Shown here: piece after piece, positions 35,262 to 46,770 of the stretch | How positions within the stretch are numbered: the first letter of the stretch is position 1 | Layout: each line of letters opens with the position of its first letter | Assembly (NCBI RefSeq): GCF_910596095.1 | Contig: NC_056554.1 | Coordinates: forward strand, 6,014,001 to 6,078,000 | DNA: 64,000 nucleotides | Direction of reading: 5' to 3' | DNA from: Thunnus maccoyii | Taxonomy: Eukaryota > Chordata > Actinopteri > Scombriformes > Scombridae | Translations under genes and position numbers: made by a program | The notes under the pieces: model-generated | Database searches by the model: none | Told to the model about the DNA's origin: nothing | Seen by the model: only the letters and a program-made list of their open reading frames with translations

Positions 35262-36360
35262 GGTGCGTATGATTGTAGCTCAGCAATGTGTGTAATCAAA
35301 CTGCTCCAGGAAGGGTGCTTTCAACTTAAGAGGTGGGGCCATTTTTTCTTGCTCATACAGTTGCGTAAACTGTCCACATGAATGCTTTCTGTAAAACGAG
35401 TGTTGATGCCAAATGATCGTCTGAACGGATACAAGATGGTTATCCTAAAGATTATTTTAGCTGCATAGTGTTCAAACCAAAGTTAAAGAATAGAGATAGA
35501 CAGTCACATGTTATTTTCTTATACTAAATACTCACATGGCCTGGATTAATCTCTGCCATAAAAATGGCCACGAGAAGTGTCAGCAGATGTAACATTTTAA
35601 AGAGTTCCTGGTCACTCTGAACACCAGCGTGCAAGCTGCAGAATATGAGATAATAGTCTTCATGTGTAGAACAAAGTGCTTTATGTCTAGTTGTTCATCA
35701 GATACATTGAGGAAACAAACAGGCCCAGATAGAAACAACATAAAGACAAGTGGAATTTAAAATCATCTGATGAATGAAAGATGCAGGTTTCATCAACCAC
35801 TTTTGTTTTGTTGTGTCTGCATCAGAAGCTTTAATTAACATTCTTACTTTTTGTAAGTGAGGAACTTCCAGTTTTCTTTATGTTTACAGCTGCAGACAGT
35901 TGACTTGAATGGTTTACAATACAGACGCTGGTCATGTGTTGTCATTTACTTAAAAATTTTATCTATCTACAAAAAATAGCTTGTTTTCCCACAACATGCT
36001 TTAGTGAGTGGGTGTGAAGATCTGTGTTTCCATTACATACTCATACATATTCACAGCAGTAGATCACGAAGCTGAGCCTCAATAATAATTCATAAACCTT
36101 TGTTTGACTAGTTTATTTCTGAACCTGCCCATCGCACACTGCGCCGTCACATGCTGCACCGTCACACAGCACGCCACCCACCACCACAGGTAAAACACAG
36201 GCCTGTGGGAAACACTGTACATGTTGAAGACACAGCAGAGATACAGCAGGTGCAGCTCCTGACCATCTTCACTGCTGTCACATCCTGCCAGGACTTTCTG
36301 TTGTGTTTGGACTCTGTGTTTTTGTTCTTTTGGGTTTTCCTGTGTTACACTTATGTTGCC
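35262..36360. other. A4 5' flank, duplicated, no further gene
   Basis: It matches 17008-18115. It carries the family A upstream block near 35300-35345 and no exon. Confidence 0.45.
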
Positions 36361-38204
36361 AGAGGGGTGTTCCATCAACGCAGTTAAAGAAAACTACGCT
36401 TACTTGAAAAAGCCTGGCTAGAATTAACGTCAACTTTCACTTGAGGCTCAAGTCATTCCACTAATGCAGCTTAGCCATGTCTAGTCAATGCTAAGTCTAG
36501 TAACGGGACAGAGTGCACAGTAAACTTGGCAGCCACGCATTGCTCTGTTCTGTATTTCTCTGTTTTGTGTCCTCAGGTTAGCTAGCCCATTGTTGTTAAC
36601 TTTGGAGCTAACCCCCTTCACTTTTCCAGCATTTGGGGAAACAACAGATGTGACTTTTTAGCATTTATTAAACGACACACTGTAGTCTGTACTTTACATT
36701 TACTGCCAGACTGACAACTTACTACTAACCTTTTCCTCTGCTCCGCTCGCATCCACCGTCACTTCTCTGCCCCTCGCTCTCTCCCACTCGCTACGCAAAC
36801 ATACTCCTTAATGGAGCCATGCTACCAATCGTTTCCCAGGCAACAACACAGAGGTTGACTCACGTACCGGAACAGCGCTGCTCAGAGACTCCCAAACGCT
36901 GTCAGATATCAAATATTAATTTTTTTTTGGCGGGGGTTCTCGTTGTGTCATTATGGTGAAACACAGATTCAGTAAACGTTCAGCACGTTCAGTAAACGTT
37001 GAGTACAGTTAGACCCAGTCTTCTCTATTAGGTTGAGCAAGTTCAAAGTTGTGAAAACAATGGGGGTGTTTTGAATACACCCCTGTTTTCACAGGTAATT
37101 TGTTAGTCTGTCCCTCCCGCCACAGGAAATAATGGATTACTCCTGGAAAGCTGTTGATGTAGCACTTTTCTCCTCATGAAAATAACACAGAGATTATTCG
37201 ACCAATGAGAATTTAGTCGGACGAGAGCATATCAACCAACTAATCAACCAGCAGACTACAGCCTTACTGTCTAGGACATTTATCACTATAAGCAGATGAT
37301 TATTATAACCATTTCTTTTTCTTTATTTGTCATAAACAATACCATCTAATTGACATTTGTATATTTATTAGCCTACATGAATATAAAGTTACCAGTACAG
37401 CTGTTTCAAACACAGTGTGCACATTTTTGAAGCAGCAGGTTCTGACTTTTGCAGGTAATAAGTTCCTTCTTTTCCCCGGCGGCAGAACAGGCGAAGATAG
37501 CTGTGAATTTTGCTTAAATTTCCCTTTAATTGTCATAAGCTTCGAGGATACTATGTTTGTCATTGAGAGAAAATGACTTTCTGTCTCTGTAATGATTTCA
37601 GTGTGCACGCAGCAGCAGCTGCTTATCATGGGAGTAAAGTTTTGTATAGGAATGATTCTGTCTCAGAGCTTTTTGATCCATATAAACAGCTGATCACTGT
37701 AACTGTGATCACTATAAGCGGTTACCACTGTATACATTTAAACACAGCAGGAGGACATGGTTTGGACTTTATTTAATTTTCTTTTTCTCTTCACAGCTTG
37801 AACAAAATGAGTGAATGAATAAATAACTAACTTAAAAATAAACGCTGGCACACTTTTATTTCTTAAATTATAAATGCTAAGCTTTTAAATAAAAGGGTTC
37901 ACTCCAACACAGAAGTGGCCATGAATAAAATGGGGATTTACTTTAGTATTTTTTGTAAAAGTCCCTCAGAGTTCTTCTATTTTATGTTTACGAGCACGGA
38001 CAAGTGATGTGAGTGCGAAAAGACACTTGATGGGACCGTCTTTTGAGAGTCTGTTTCCGTCTGTCGGACATTCTTTGACATGCAGCTGAATTAAGCTTGA
38101 CTGCTAGCCTGCCACGGAGCAGGCTAGTTCTTCTGACCAAGTTACCATGGTTACTGAGCTGGGACTGATATAAGCCGCAGTGGTGGAACGGAACTCTCAC
38201 TTAA
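36361..38204. mobile_element. copy-2-specific 1.8 kb insertion, probably a TIR element
   Basis: The match to copy 1 stops at 36360. The segment begins agaggggtgttccatcaacg and ends with agccgcagtggtggaacgga, actctc; these are imperfect inverted repeats (GTTCC..CGCAG). No transposase is recognised. An internal part (about 36520-36850) resembles 9350-9620 and 28740-28900, so this repeat occurs elsewhere in the array. Confidence 0.45.
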
Positions 38205-38296
38205 ATAATTGAAATTAATTATGGAAATAAGCCAGGCTACACACCCCTGTAGTCATTTGATTGAGCTTGTTTATTATTTGACTTTCGGTCGGATTG

Positions 38297-38815
38297 TGTC
38301 ATGTGTTCTGGAATTTGGTTTTCTCTGTGTTTCCCTTGTGTGTTCCTTCACTCCTCCTGTGTTCATGTTCATCCTCCTCTCACCTGCCCTGCATTACCCT
38401 CGTTAGCCCTGCCCTGCTCCTAGTGTCTTACTCAGTCTATCAGCTCGCAGTCTGTCCTTGTGTTGTGTCACCTGTTCATTGTTGTCTGATTGCTTTAGTT
38501 CCTGTTTTTATTTTGAAATGTTTTCTCCTTGTGTTTTATTACCTTTACCTCCTATGTTTTCCCACTTTGTTGATTGCCTCATGTGTTTCACCTGTGTCTT
38601 GTTTCACTCACCTGTGTTCAGTTTGTAATCAGACCCTGTGTATTTAAAGTCCAGTTTTCAGTTCAGTCTTTGTCAAGTTGTCTGTGTTTCTGGTCAGTGT
38701 TCCTTCTTCCTGTGTCTCAGTGTCTCCTGTGTGTTTTGAGTTATTCTATAAATTTCTGTATCTGATCCTGCCTTCTTCTGTATTTGGGTCAACCTGCTTC
38801 ACTCACTTCGTGACA
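38297..38815 (+). repeat. solo LTR-like repeat (TGTCA...TGACA)
   Basis: The 519 bp segment starts tgtcatgtgttctgg, ends cacttcgtgaca, and has a TATA-like tatttaaag about 170 bp from its end. These are features of a retroelement LTR. No internal coding region and no clear target duplication were found, so the call is tentative. A truncated copy lies at 21291-21672. Confidence 0.45.
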
Positions 38816-39074
38816 GCTGTGATCTGTACTCAGTCTTCCTCAATGCAGCTGCCAACATGTTTCTTGAAAAATATCAATGACTCATTACTTATTAGTCATT
38901 GAAATAATAATCACATTACTTTTGTACCTACTCAACAGTAGAAAGAAATGACTTATATGAACTGTTACATTAATTTCTGTGAGTCAACCCAGCTCTGTCA
39001 AAGGTGCTTTCCAACAACTCTACATGTCACATCTTTTTGTGTTTAACAAGAAAAAGAAGGAAATGAGACATTTT

Positions 39075-39761
39075 GGTTCATAGGGGACATATTGTGCACA
39101 TTTCCAGGTCTATATTTATGTTCTGGGGCTCTACTGGAATATCTGTGCATGATCTACAGTTCAACAAACTCTTTATCTCATACTGGCTCTTTATGCAGCT
39201 CCTCAGTTCAGCCTCTGTCTGAAACAGGTCATTTTAGGTCCTGTCTCTTTAAAGTCCCCCTCCCAGTTAGCCTACTCTGTTCTGATTGGCCAACTCTCGG
39301 AAGCTGTGTCTCAGCCGACTTCCGGCAGCTCTGGAGGCTACGTAAAAAAAACCGTAGTAGTAGGATCTGCTTCTTTTTCCTCTTCACTTGAGATGGAAAC
39401 TTCTCAAATACATCTGTACATGTCAGAGACTGATTCTGATCTGAAATATGCAAGTGAAGAATGCAGACAACACATGGGACAACCTTAGCAACAAAGGCTA
39501 CAAAATGGATGGTTGTTTGTGGGCATGTGTGAACAATCTGATGTCAAGTCTGATGGCATTCAGAGCAGGCTGAAGCCCTGGATGTTGACTTTCAGGGAGC
39601 ATTTTTTCACACATTCACCTCAAGTTTTGGACCTTTGACCATGTTTAACAAACATCTGACATCTTAACATTATAAAAATGAGAGAAAAAAGCATAATGTT
39701 GCCTTTTGACAAGCAGCTAGCACACACATTGTAGAGATTCACAACAGTGAGCCCCAGCGCG

Positions 39762-39794
<33 letters not shown>

Positions 39795-40340
39795 CCAAAT
39801 CTGAACAAAACCCTGGTGATACCCAAATATAGCAAGAGCTAGCCAGCTAAGGAGACACAATATACACCTAGAGCACTCTCAACTGAATGCACACAGACAT
39901 TATGTTGATCCTCCATCCAATTCTTTGTAAGACAGCAATCCCACCTTCCTATGTAGGAGTAAAAAGAGCATCACTGGGATTAGTAACTGTCGTCAATGCT
40001 GAATTTAAAAAATGAATCCTTTACATTACTTGTAAGAGATTTGAAACTACTCATTAATGAAAAATGTACCACATCAGTGTAATGTGCTCTGGTTAAAACA
40101 TTCATCAAGAATGTTGTTGGATTTGTTCTGTGTCAGCTGTCAACTGATCTTTGTCTGACTCAATACTAGTAAAACCTCACAATATGTCAATAATGTGTAT
40201 AGACCAGAGGCAGACTGAACACCACTGGATGTCATGTAGGCAGCTATACTGGAAACATCTACATCTCTATGTCCAGATGATCAGCTGTCCTCCTCTAGAA
40301 CCTCAACAGTGAGGCTCAGCTAAGTGATGTACTGCTGTCA
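39075..40340. repeat. unclassified dispersed repeat, copy 2
   Basis: It corresponds to 21930-22640, but about 0.6 kb (39600-40200) has been gained here or lost in copy 1. That part includes a (CA)n tract at about 39761-39792. Confidence 0.4.
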
Positions 40341-41186
40341 ATACGTATGTATGAGTATGTAATGGAATCACTGATCTTCACACACACTCAAAACAAGCTA
40401 CTTTTTTGTGGATACTTCAAAGTTTTAAAAATGATGTCTCCATAAGCCGACAGCTTGACATGCATTTCAGGTATGAATGTGGGAACTGTTGCAAGGTGAA
40501 TTAAAAAAATCAGATGCCAATAAGCAGAACTTGATTTCGGATACCTGGAAAAAGAGGGACGAGTGTTTAACCAGGTCCTCCACATGGTATTCCTGGAGGA
40601 TGGTAAAGCTGACACAGTGTTGCTGCTGCAAAGGATGTCATCCAGAAAACTTGAGGGGGGGGGGGGTCACATGGTCGGGATCTTGAGGGGACCTGTGTGC
40701 ATTGATTGATTGAAAATTTAAAAAAAAAATGGAATTTGTATTTTCTGTACCTTGGCAGGTCTTAATCTATCTGGACAGGCTGCCCAAGTAGAGAGAAACA
40801 CTGATGTACAGTCTGGAGCAGAGTGAATGTTTTCACATGAGGCTGTCAGTGTCAAACTGTGTCACAAGTTGCTTATAGATCATGTGAAGATAAAACAGTG
40901 GTGCAAGTTTGTCAGAAGTGTTAAGATACATATACAGATATGTCACTAATACAGACAGGGCTGTTTGTCACCACAGTGTAAAGTGCAACAAGGGGCAGGT
41001 GGGAGCCACATATAATTATATTTAGAAATACGACCTTTCAAAATGCATATTTGAATTCAGACATTTAGTACATCAACATCAGTTTAAATATCCAGTTTTC
41101 ACTTTGATGGTTGTAAGTTTTGCAAAAAGGTTTTTATAAATGTTCTGTAGAAGCTGATCATTTAGTCTACTTGACAGCAGAAAGTC
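40341..41186. other. no gene recognised
   Basis: The first 350 bp match 22640-23040. From about 40735 the sequence differs from copy 1 and holds no exon. Confidence 0.4.
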
Positions 41187-41240
41187 ACACAGTTAACTAC
41201 ACAGTTAACTACACAGTTAAATACACAGTTAAATACACAG
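41187..41240. repeat. 12 bp tandem repeat
   Basis: About 4.5 copies of cacagttaacta/cacagttaaata in a row. Confidence 0.8.
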
Positions 41241-41254
41241 TTTTGACTGAACAG

Positions 41255-41440
41255 GTCTCTTGACTTTCAGGTCAGTTGTGCTCTGACTACACTGTGATAT
41301 TATGTGTACTCCTCCACTGTTGCATCTAACTCTCTCTATAAGAGAATGTGGACAGTCATCAATGTCCTTACTGGCTCCTCCTCCATCAAACACCAATCAT
41401 ATTGTTTTGCTGTCAGATCTCTATCTGAGGCAGATAAAAT
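41255..41440. repeat. family A 3'-flank module, copy 9
   Basis: gctctgactacactgtgat, ctctctataagagaatg, gacagtcatcaatgtcc, tggctcctcctccatcaaac. It lies about 260 bp beyond the A5 stop codon. The (TTTATT) pair at 41491-41500 between them is a likely A5 poly(A) signal. Confidence 0.6.
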
Positions 41441-41700
41441 AATCAAGAAAGAGACTTTGAGAGAGATGAGAATGAAAACATTTAGCTCACTTTATTTATT
41501 TGCACAAATAACAAAACACACACAAACAATACATTAAAGAATTAAAAATGATTTTCATCAGGTGCTTAACTCAACAACACACAACACAATTTTGTATGAA
41601 TCAAACTTGTTTAGATGATTTGACATCATTTTTGGATAAGTTGATGGTGTGTATCGCTACCCTCACAATACTCCACCAGCAGATTAATGAAGCATTAGTT

Positions 41701-43127
41701 TCACTCTGAGCTGTTGTTGTTTCTTCTTGTCTGTCTGCAGGCAGCATAAATAACATGAGTGTCCACTTCTCTCTGTGATGCAGGCCTCCTGCTTCTTATT
41801 GTTGTTGAATACAAAGTCAGTGCTGTGTCCTTCAGCTGATCAGAGTCCAGATTCTGTAAATAAAAGTACATGCAGTTCTACATGTCAAATAGCTGAGTTT
41901 GTGAGAAAAACACTATTGACTTGTGATGATTCTACAACCTTTGAAATGATCAAACACAAAAGTGGATTTACCTTGTTCACAAGTGAATTCTGCCCTTCAG
42001 TCGCAGCTGAGTGACAGAGACAATACATCTGATCAGTTAATAGAAAGTTTGCTGTCATCACATCTTGGCTACAAGAAATGTTCTATTTTTTCATCATACT
42101 GACACTATTGAACATTTCCATAAGTGTTTAGTTTGAGTAATTCTCATAAAGTACCTGTCTTAAGTTTCCTGACTTTAACCATCTGACCAATGATGACCAT
42201 TACAAGGAAAACAGTCAGACCAGCCAGGATCACACTCGTCAACTTTGTTATTCCATCACACTCTTCTACAAGAAAGATCATTAAGTCAGACTAAATTACT
42301 ACCAGAAGTGACTTGAAATGGAAGAAAAAAGTCTGCATTTCTACATCTGCAAATCTTACTTTTAGATGAGTGGTCCATGTTATCATGTGATCCATCATCA
42401 CTGCCTTTTAATGAAATGAAGATACATTTAGTCTTGATTTTGTTTTGAGAGATTTGCATCACAGTCATTGTTTGGTAATGTTTAAACTGTCACTTTGTTG
42501 CATATGTAGATATTAGATAATAATTATGAAATATATTAACAATATAAACATAAATGACCAAACAAAATACAAGACATTGATCTTACCTGCAACATTTAAA
42601 TATATCACAGTGAAAACTGGACGTCCACTTGTGTAGAATCCACAGAAATACAGTCCAGAGTCTGATGAATCCACTTGTTTGATGTTCAGAGAGACAGTAG
42701 AGATGTTGGAGCTCATTTCAAATTTTCCCTTCTGAAAGCCATCGCAGAGTTCAGCTTCGCTGCCAGACCTGATCATAACAGAGATACAGTTGATCTTGGT
42801 TCTGTTAACAAGTCTGAACCAGAAAGCCACAGAGCCATATATTAATCTATTGATGCACTGCAGTGTGACTTCTTCACCAGACTGAACCTCCACAACCTGA
42901 GACTCAGACACTGAGACAGAGATCCAGCCTGAAACACACAGCAGAGACAAGTTGTTACAGGAAGATAAACGATACCTCTTAATGAATTTAACAGTGAGTA
43001 TATAAGTTTCAGTCGTGTCGGCTAAACATAGAATAACAACATTTGTAATGAAGTTGAGACTAATTCAAAGCCAATACTCACTAATGCTGCAGAGACTTAA
43101 AGCAGTTATCAAGGTAAAGGTCTTCAT
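41701..43127 (-). CDS. A5: single V-set Ig receptor that has lost its ITIM
   Basis: Exons: 43127-43082 leader, 42928-42587 V, 42404-42360 acidic stalk (SDDGSHDNMDHSSK), 42265-42155 TM, 42006-41972, 41853-41701 tail. They join to 243 codons without a stop. V-domain landmarks match A3 (Cys40, Trp52, NCISVM / LCDGF, VDSSDSGLYFC). The TM segment has no charge. The tail differs sharply: where A3 reads LNYAAV, A5 reads LKDTAL (Asp202 in place of Tyr). The usual TAG after the VIYAAT-like end is CAG, so translation runs on for about 12 residues (CRQTRRNNNSSE). A remaining Tyr (VIYAAC) is not a consensus ITIM. It may be a non-signalling decoy or an early pseudogene. Confidence 0.8.
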
Positions 43128-43434
43128 GGTGCGTATGACTGAAGCTCTGCAATGTCTGTTCTAGATGTGTGACCCAGGAAGGTTGCTCTCAACACAAAGA
43201 GGAAGGATGTTTTTTTGTTTCTTATCCTGTTGCGCAAACTGACTACATTAATGCTTTCAGGAAAAGAATATAAACGCAGATGTTTGGCCTCAGTGAGAAC
43301 AAGACAAAGTTATTTTTCAGACAATGTTATTTAATAATGAATAATATTCAACCCAAATTACATACAATATAGTGAACAAAGATATATTGAATAAGAAAAT
43401 CAAATTTCATCAGAAGATTAACACATAATCTCAC
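43128..43434. promoter_or_regulatory. A5 upstream flank
   Basis: It matches the flanks of A3 and of the relic at 8985. It contains the conserved block ccaggaaggttgctctcaac, and stops matching at 43434, where the DIRS-like insertion begins. Confidence 0.4.
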
Positions 43435-46400
43435 ACAGGCTCCACTGTCTGCTGAACTCTATGGGTAATCCTCCTCTCATATCACATGCACACAATCGCT
43501 CACACTCACCAGAAGCAGTGGCAGCACATCGACAATATGATGTCTCACTCCGCTGCAACTAGACTGAGCTGGAGCTTGAGATAGATCTCTACAGTGAAGA
43601 TGAAATCACCGCTCCATCTGGCTCTCTGCCGCCACGGCCACCGCTGTCAGATGCCTCAGCTGAGACACTCCAAGCGGCTTCTCCAATGGATGATGACGAC
43701 AGCCTCTCATCTGTCTCAGCGACTTCACTGACCTTCTGAAATCCGCCGCCCATGTCTGTTCCCCAGGATTTCCTGAAAGTTATGGCTATGGCGGTGGAGC
43801 GTGTGGTGCTTCCTTTGCCCACCCCCCATTCCACCCAAGCTGGTCAACTGTGAAGGATTTTATGGCCTGGCTCATCCTGATCAGCCTGCCTTCGTTTCGC
43901 CTCCTCTACCAGACATCTGGCATTTCGCCAAAGCGTCCTGGAAGGAGCTGCTGAGAACGAAGTCACCGGTGGCGGGACTGGTATCCTTCTTGACAGTGCA
44001 GGGTCACATGGAGACAGGCTGTCCTGGTGTGCCCCCCCTGGAAGAGACCATTGCAACCCTCCTACTTACCTACACTTGGCTGGTTGGGCAGCAGTGAGAA
44101 AGCTGCAGCCTCCACTGGCGCAGGACAGAGACACGCTGGAATATTTAAAAAAATATTCGGGCTGGGCACACAAATACACAGCTGCACGCCTCCTTCATGG
44201 TAGATTTCCCATAGTGCCGGACGGTCTCTTCGGATCCCTCTCCTCTGTCACTCAGCACTTCAAGAGGCTTGAAGAAGAGAAGACGCAGCTGAGCTGACAT
44301 TTGCCACTCGCCCCTTCTTTAAATCAGAGAGGAGACGAGGTGCACGAAGGAGAGTGCGCAGCAGATTTGGAACTGGTTTGGTAGAGTAGAAGTGGACCTG
44401 TTCGCCAGTCAAAATAACACCCACTGCCTGCCGCACAACGATTGACCTTTGGGGGTGGATGCCTATGCACACGCGCCATGGCCAAGAAGCTGCATTACGC
44501 CTTTCCTCCTCTTTGTCTCATTCCCCTGCTGCTGGAGAGAGTGAGACAAGAGTGGTTGTTGGTCATCCTGAAAGCCCCTGGACCGCCGTTTGGCACTGTA
44601 GTATGCAGAGATGACTAGGATAACAATAATAATAATAATAATAATAGTAATAATAATAAATTTTATTTATATAGCACTTTTCTAAACAATGTTACAGAGT
44701 GCTTTACAAAAGAGAATGAAACCAACAAGGCAGATAAAATAAGAAAAGAGGAACACATAGGTAAAGGCAGAAGTACATAGTAACAATAGAGAATGCACAA
44801 TGATAGTAATAATAGGACAATGGAATGCACAGGAGTAAAATAATGATTAAAAATAAGATAAAATAACATCAATTAATAGGTGTAAAAACAGTAATTAAAA
44901 CATATCAAACATTTCCAAAAGCTTTCACAAAGAAAAAAGTTTTAAGATGAGTTTTAAAAAGAAGCTAGAGACCTAGTGTGTCTGAGTTCAGTGGGCAAAG
45001 AGTTCTAGAGAGTGGGGGCTCTGACAGCAAAAGCCCGATCATCCTTTGTCACAAGCTCTGACCTGGGAATGACCAACAGGGCTCCATCTGCGGATCTTAA
45101 GGGCCGAGGGGGCACATATCAGTTCAGTAGTGCAGATATGTAACTGGGAGCAAGGCTGTTTAATGCCTTAAAGTTAAGTAATAAAATTTTAAAATCAATA
45201 CGAATAGAAGGCTAACTGGGAGCCATTGTAGGGAGGCAAGCACAGGGGTGATGTGCTCATACCTTTTTGTCCCAGTAATGAGACGAGCAGCAGCATTTTG
45301 GACCAGCTGGAGACGGTGAAGGGAGCCCTGTCTGATACCTGAATAAAGTGTGTTGCAGTAGTCGAGTCGAAAGTATAGTTTTTTGAAGATCGGCAAAAGA
45401 TAAAAATGACCTAATTTTGAAGATGAACTTCAACTGGTAGAACACAACTTCACAACATTTTTGACTTGATTCTCAAAACAGAGGTTGGAGTCAGATGTTG
45501 GCGGCTCAGCCCTGCTCCATTCCCCAGGTGTGGGGGGCTTGGCATGTTATGTTGAACGCACAGCTCCCTTTTGGCTATGGAGAGGGAGTGGCTGGTAAAG
45601 CCCTACCCAAGAATTGCCTAGCTAGTTGGCTTTATGAGTGCATCTCCCAAGCCTACAGGCAGGTGGGTAAGGTAAGGTCCAAGCAAATTCAACACATAGC
45701 ATGGCAGCCTCTATGGCCTTGTTCGGTGAGGTGAGTGTCGAGGACATATGCATGGCGGCGTCCTGGTCTACGCCTTGTCCATTCATGAAGTTCTATGGAC
45801 ATGACAGGCTCCTTTTCAAGGTCCATGCTTGCAGGTGTGACTCAGGACTTATGAAAAGGGTGGTGTGTGTCAGCTGTGGTTCACCTGACCCCCTCCTGGG
45901 CAATTATACACCTGCATTCTCCGTGATCTAAGGTAACTCAGGAAATGGGGTGTGCAGGGTGTTTTGCATATGACCTAAGACCCATGTGAGGTTAGACCAT
46001 TTTTTTCACCCAGCTCTGCTCCATGTTAACTGTACTGGGTTGGGCCCACTACTGCTCCACTAAGCAGCTGGGATTATACAGTTGCGGCAGTCTGATGATA
46101 TGGCGCACATTCATCAGGCTCCTCCTACTGTGTCCATAGAGTCCAGTAGAGGGTGGAGCCTGTGTGAGATAGAACAAACATTACAATATTATAATCCTAT
46201 TTCTATAAGCACAGGCAGCACCCTACCAATGGACCCTGCCACTCCCACGCCATCCTCTGAAGTGGTGTTGGATGGTAAAGCGTCAGCGAGACACTGCTTA
46301 TATAGTGTGTGGGACACACGTAATCGGTAGGCGCGTCCTGATTGGCCAGCTATGTGCATGCAAATTTCAGTGAGTGATTTCATGCGTGTGATCGGACAGG

Positions 46401-46479
46401 AGTATTACCCATAGAGTCCAGTAGACCCTAACCCTCCGCTTGTGCTCATAGAACTAGGGTTACAATATTGTAACCTTCG
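43435..46479 (+). mobile_element. degenerate DIRS-like tyrosine-recombinase retrotransposon
   Basis: A gag-like part (43800-44290) contains VPPLEETIATLLLTYTW and a KYSGWAHKYTAARLLHGRF stretch across a frameshift. At 44390-44585 lies an RT/RNase H-type end (VDLFASQNNTHCLPH, PLGVDAYAHAPWP). At 45690-45800 is a recombinase end (SMAASMALFGEVSVEDICMA, ASWSTPCPFMKFYGHD). Much of the element is deleted. The usual HSTR-type catalytic stretch reads NSTH here, so the recombinase is probably dead. An L2-like LINE fragment interrupts it. Borders come from comparison with the unoccupied paralogous site near 9867. Confidence 0.7.
44619..45490 (-). mobile_element. L2-like LINE 3' fragment nested in the DIRS element
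   Basis: Minus-strand translation at 45396-45160 gives RLDYCNTLYSGIRQGSLHRL and QLVQNAAARLITGTKRYEHI, then TPVLASLQWLPV. This is the conserved C-terminal end of L2/CR1-type reverse transcriptase polyproteins. The 3' untranslated part ends with tatataaataaaatttatta and an (ATT)n tail, so the microsatellite at 44619-44660 is the LINE tail. The 5' part is missing. Confidence 0.75.
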
Positions 46480-46770
46480 TTATAAAAAAGCCCTCTTCAG
46501 ATTGAGAGTTGTCAGGAAATGTAATGCTAAGAGTCAGTTGACACTCTTTCACTGAATAACAGCAAGTTACACAAGTTTATGCAAAAGCTGACATTATAAT
46601 GTTAACACAGAACAGTAATCTTGAATGTAATGGCACTGAAATCCATTGGGAACGAAATACATAGTTGTTAGTTTAATTTCACTTGAGTAATTTACTGTTG
46701 TGGTCTGTGTTTACATTACCTATTCATACATCCCTACGTCTAAAACAAAATCTAAATCTCAAACTTACTC
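46480..46770. repeat. continuation of the array 5' flank
   Basis: It matches about 9868-10160 (gagagttgtcaggaaatgta, acacaagtttat, gaaatccattggga). It is the right flank of the DIRS-like insertion and the last sequence clearly belonging to the family A duplication unit. Confidence 0.65.

Larger units (their letters stand above)
28312..43127. repeat. tandem segmental duplication, copy 2
   Basis: It runs from the A3 leader to the A5 leader and repeats copy 1 in order: orphan leader with damaged V, orphan tail exons, A4 (like A2), LTR-like repeat, dispersed repeat, A5 (like A3). It has its own 1.8 kb insertion at 36361-38204. The orphan tail frames at 13793-14002 and 31963-32172 differ at one residue of 69. 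Confidence 0.8.

Noticed and set aside
43589-43834. Minus-strand frame MEWGVGKGSTTRS
   Set aside because: It is antisense to the gag-like part of the DIRS-like element.
46430-46475. Palindrome ggttacaatattgtaacc as an operator-like site
   Set aside because: It lies at the end of the DIRS-like element, next to a repeated atagagtccagtaga motif, so it is more likely part of the element's terminal repeat.
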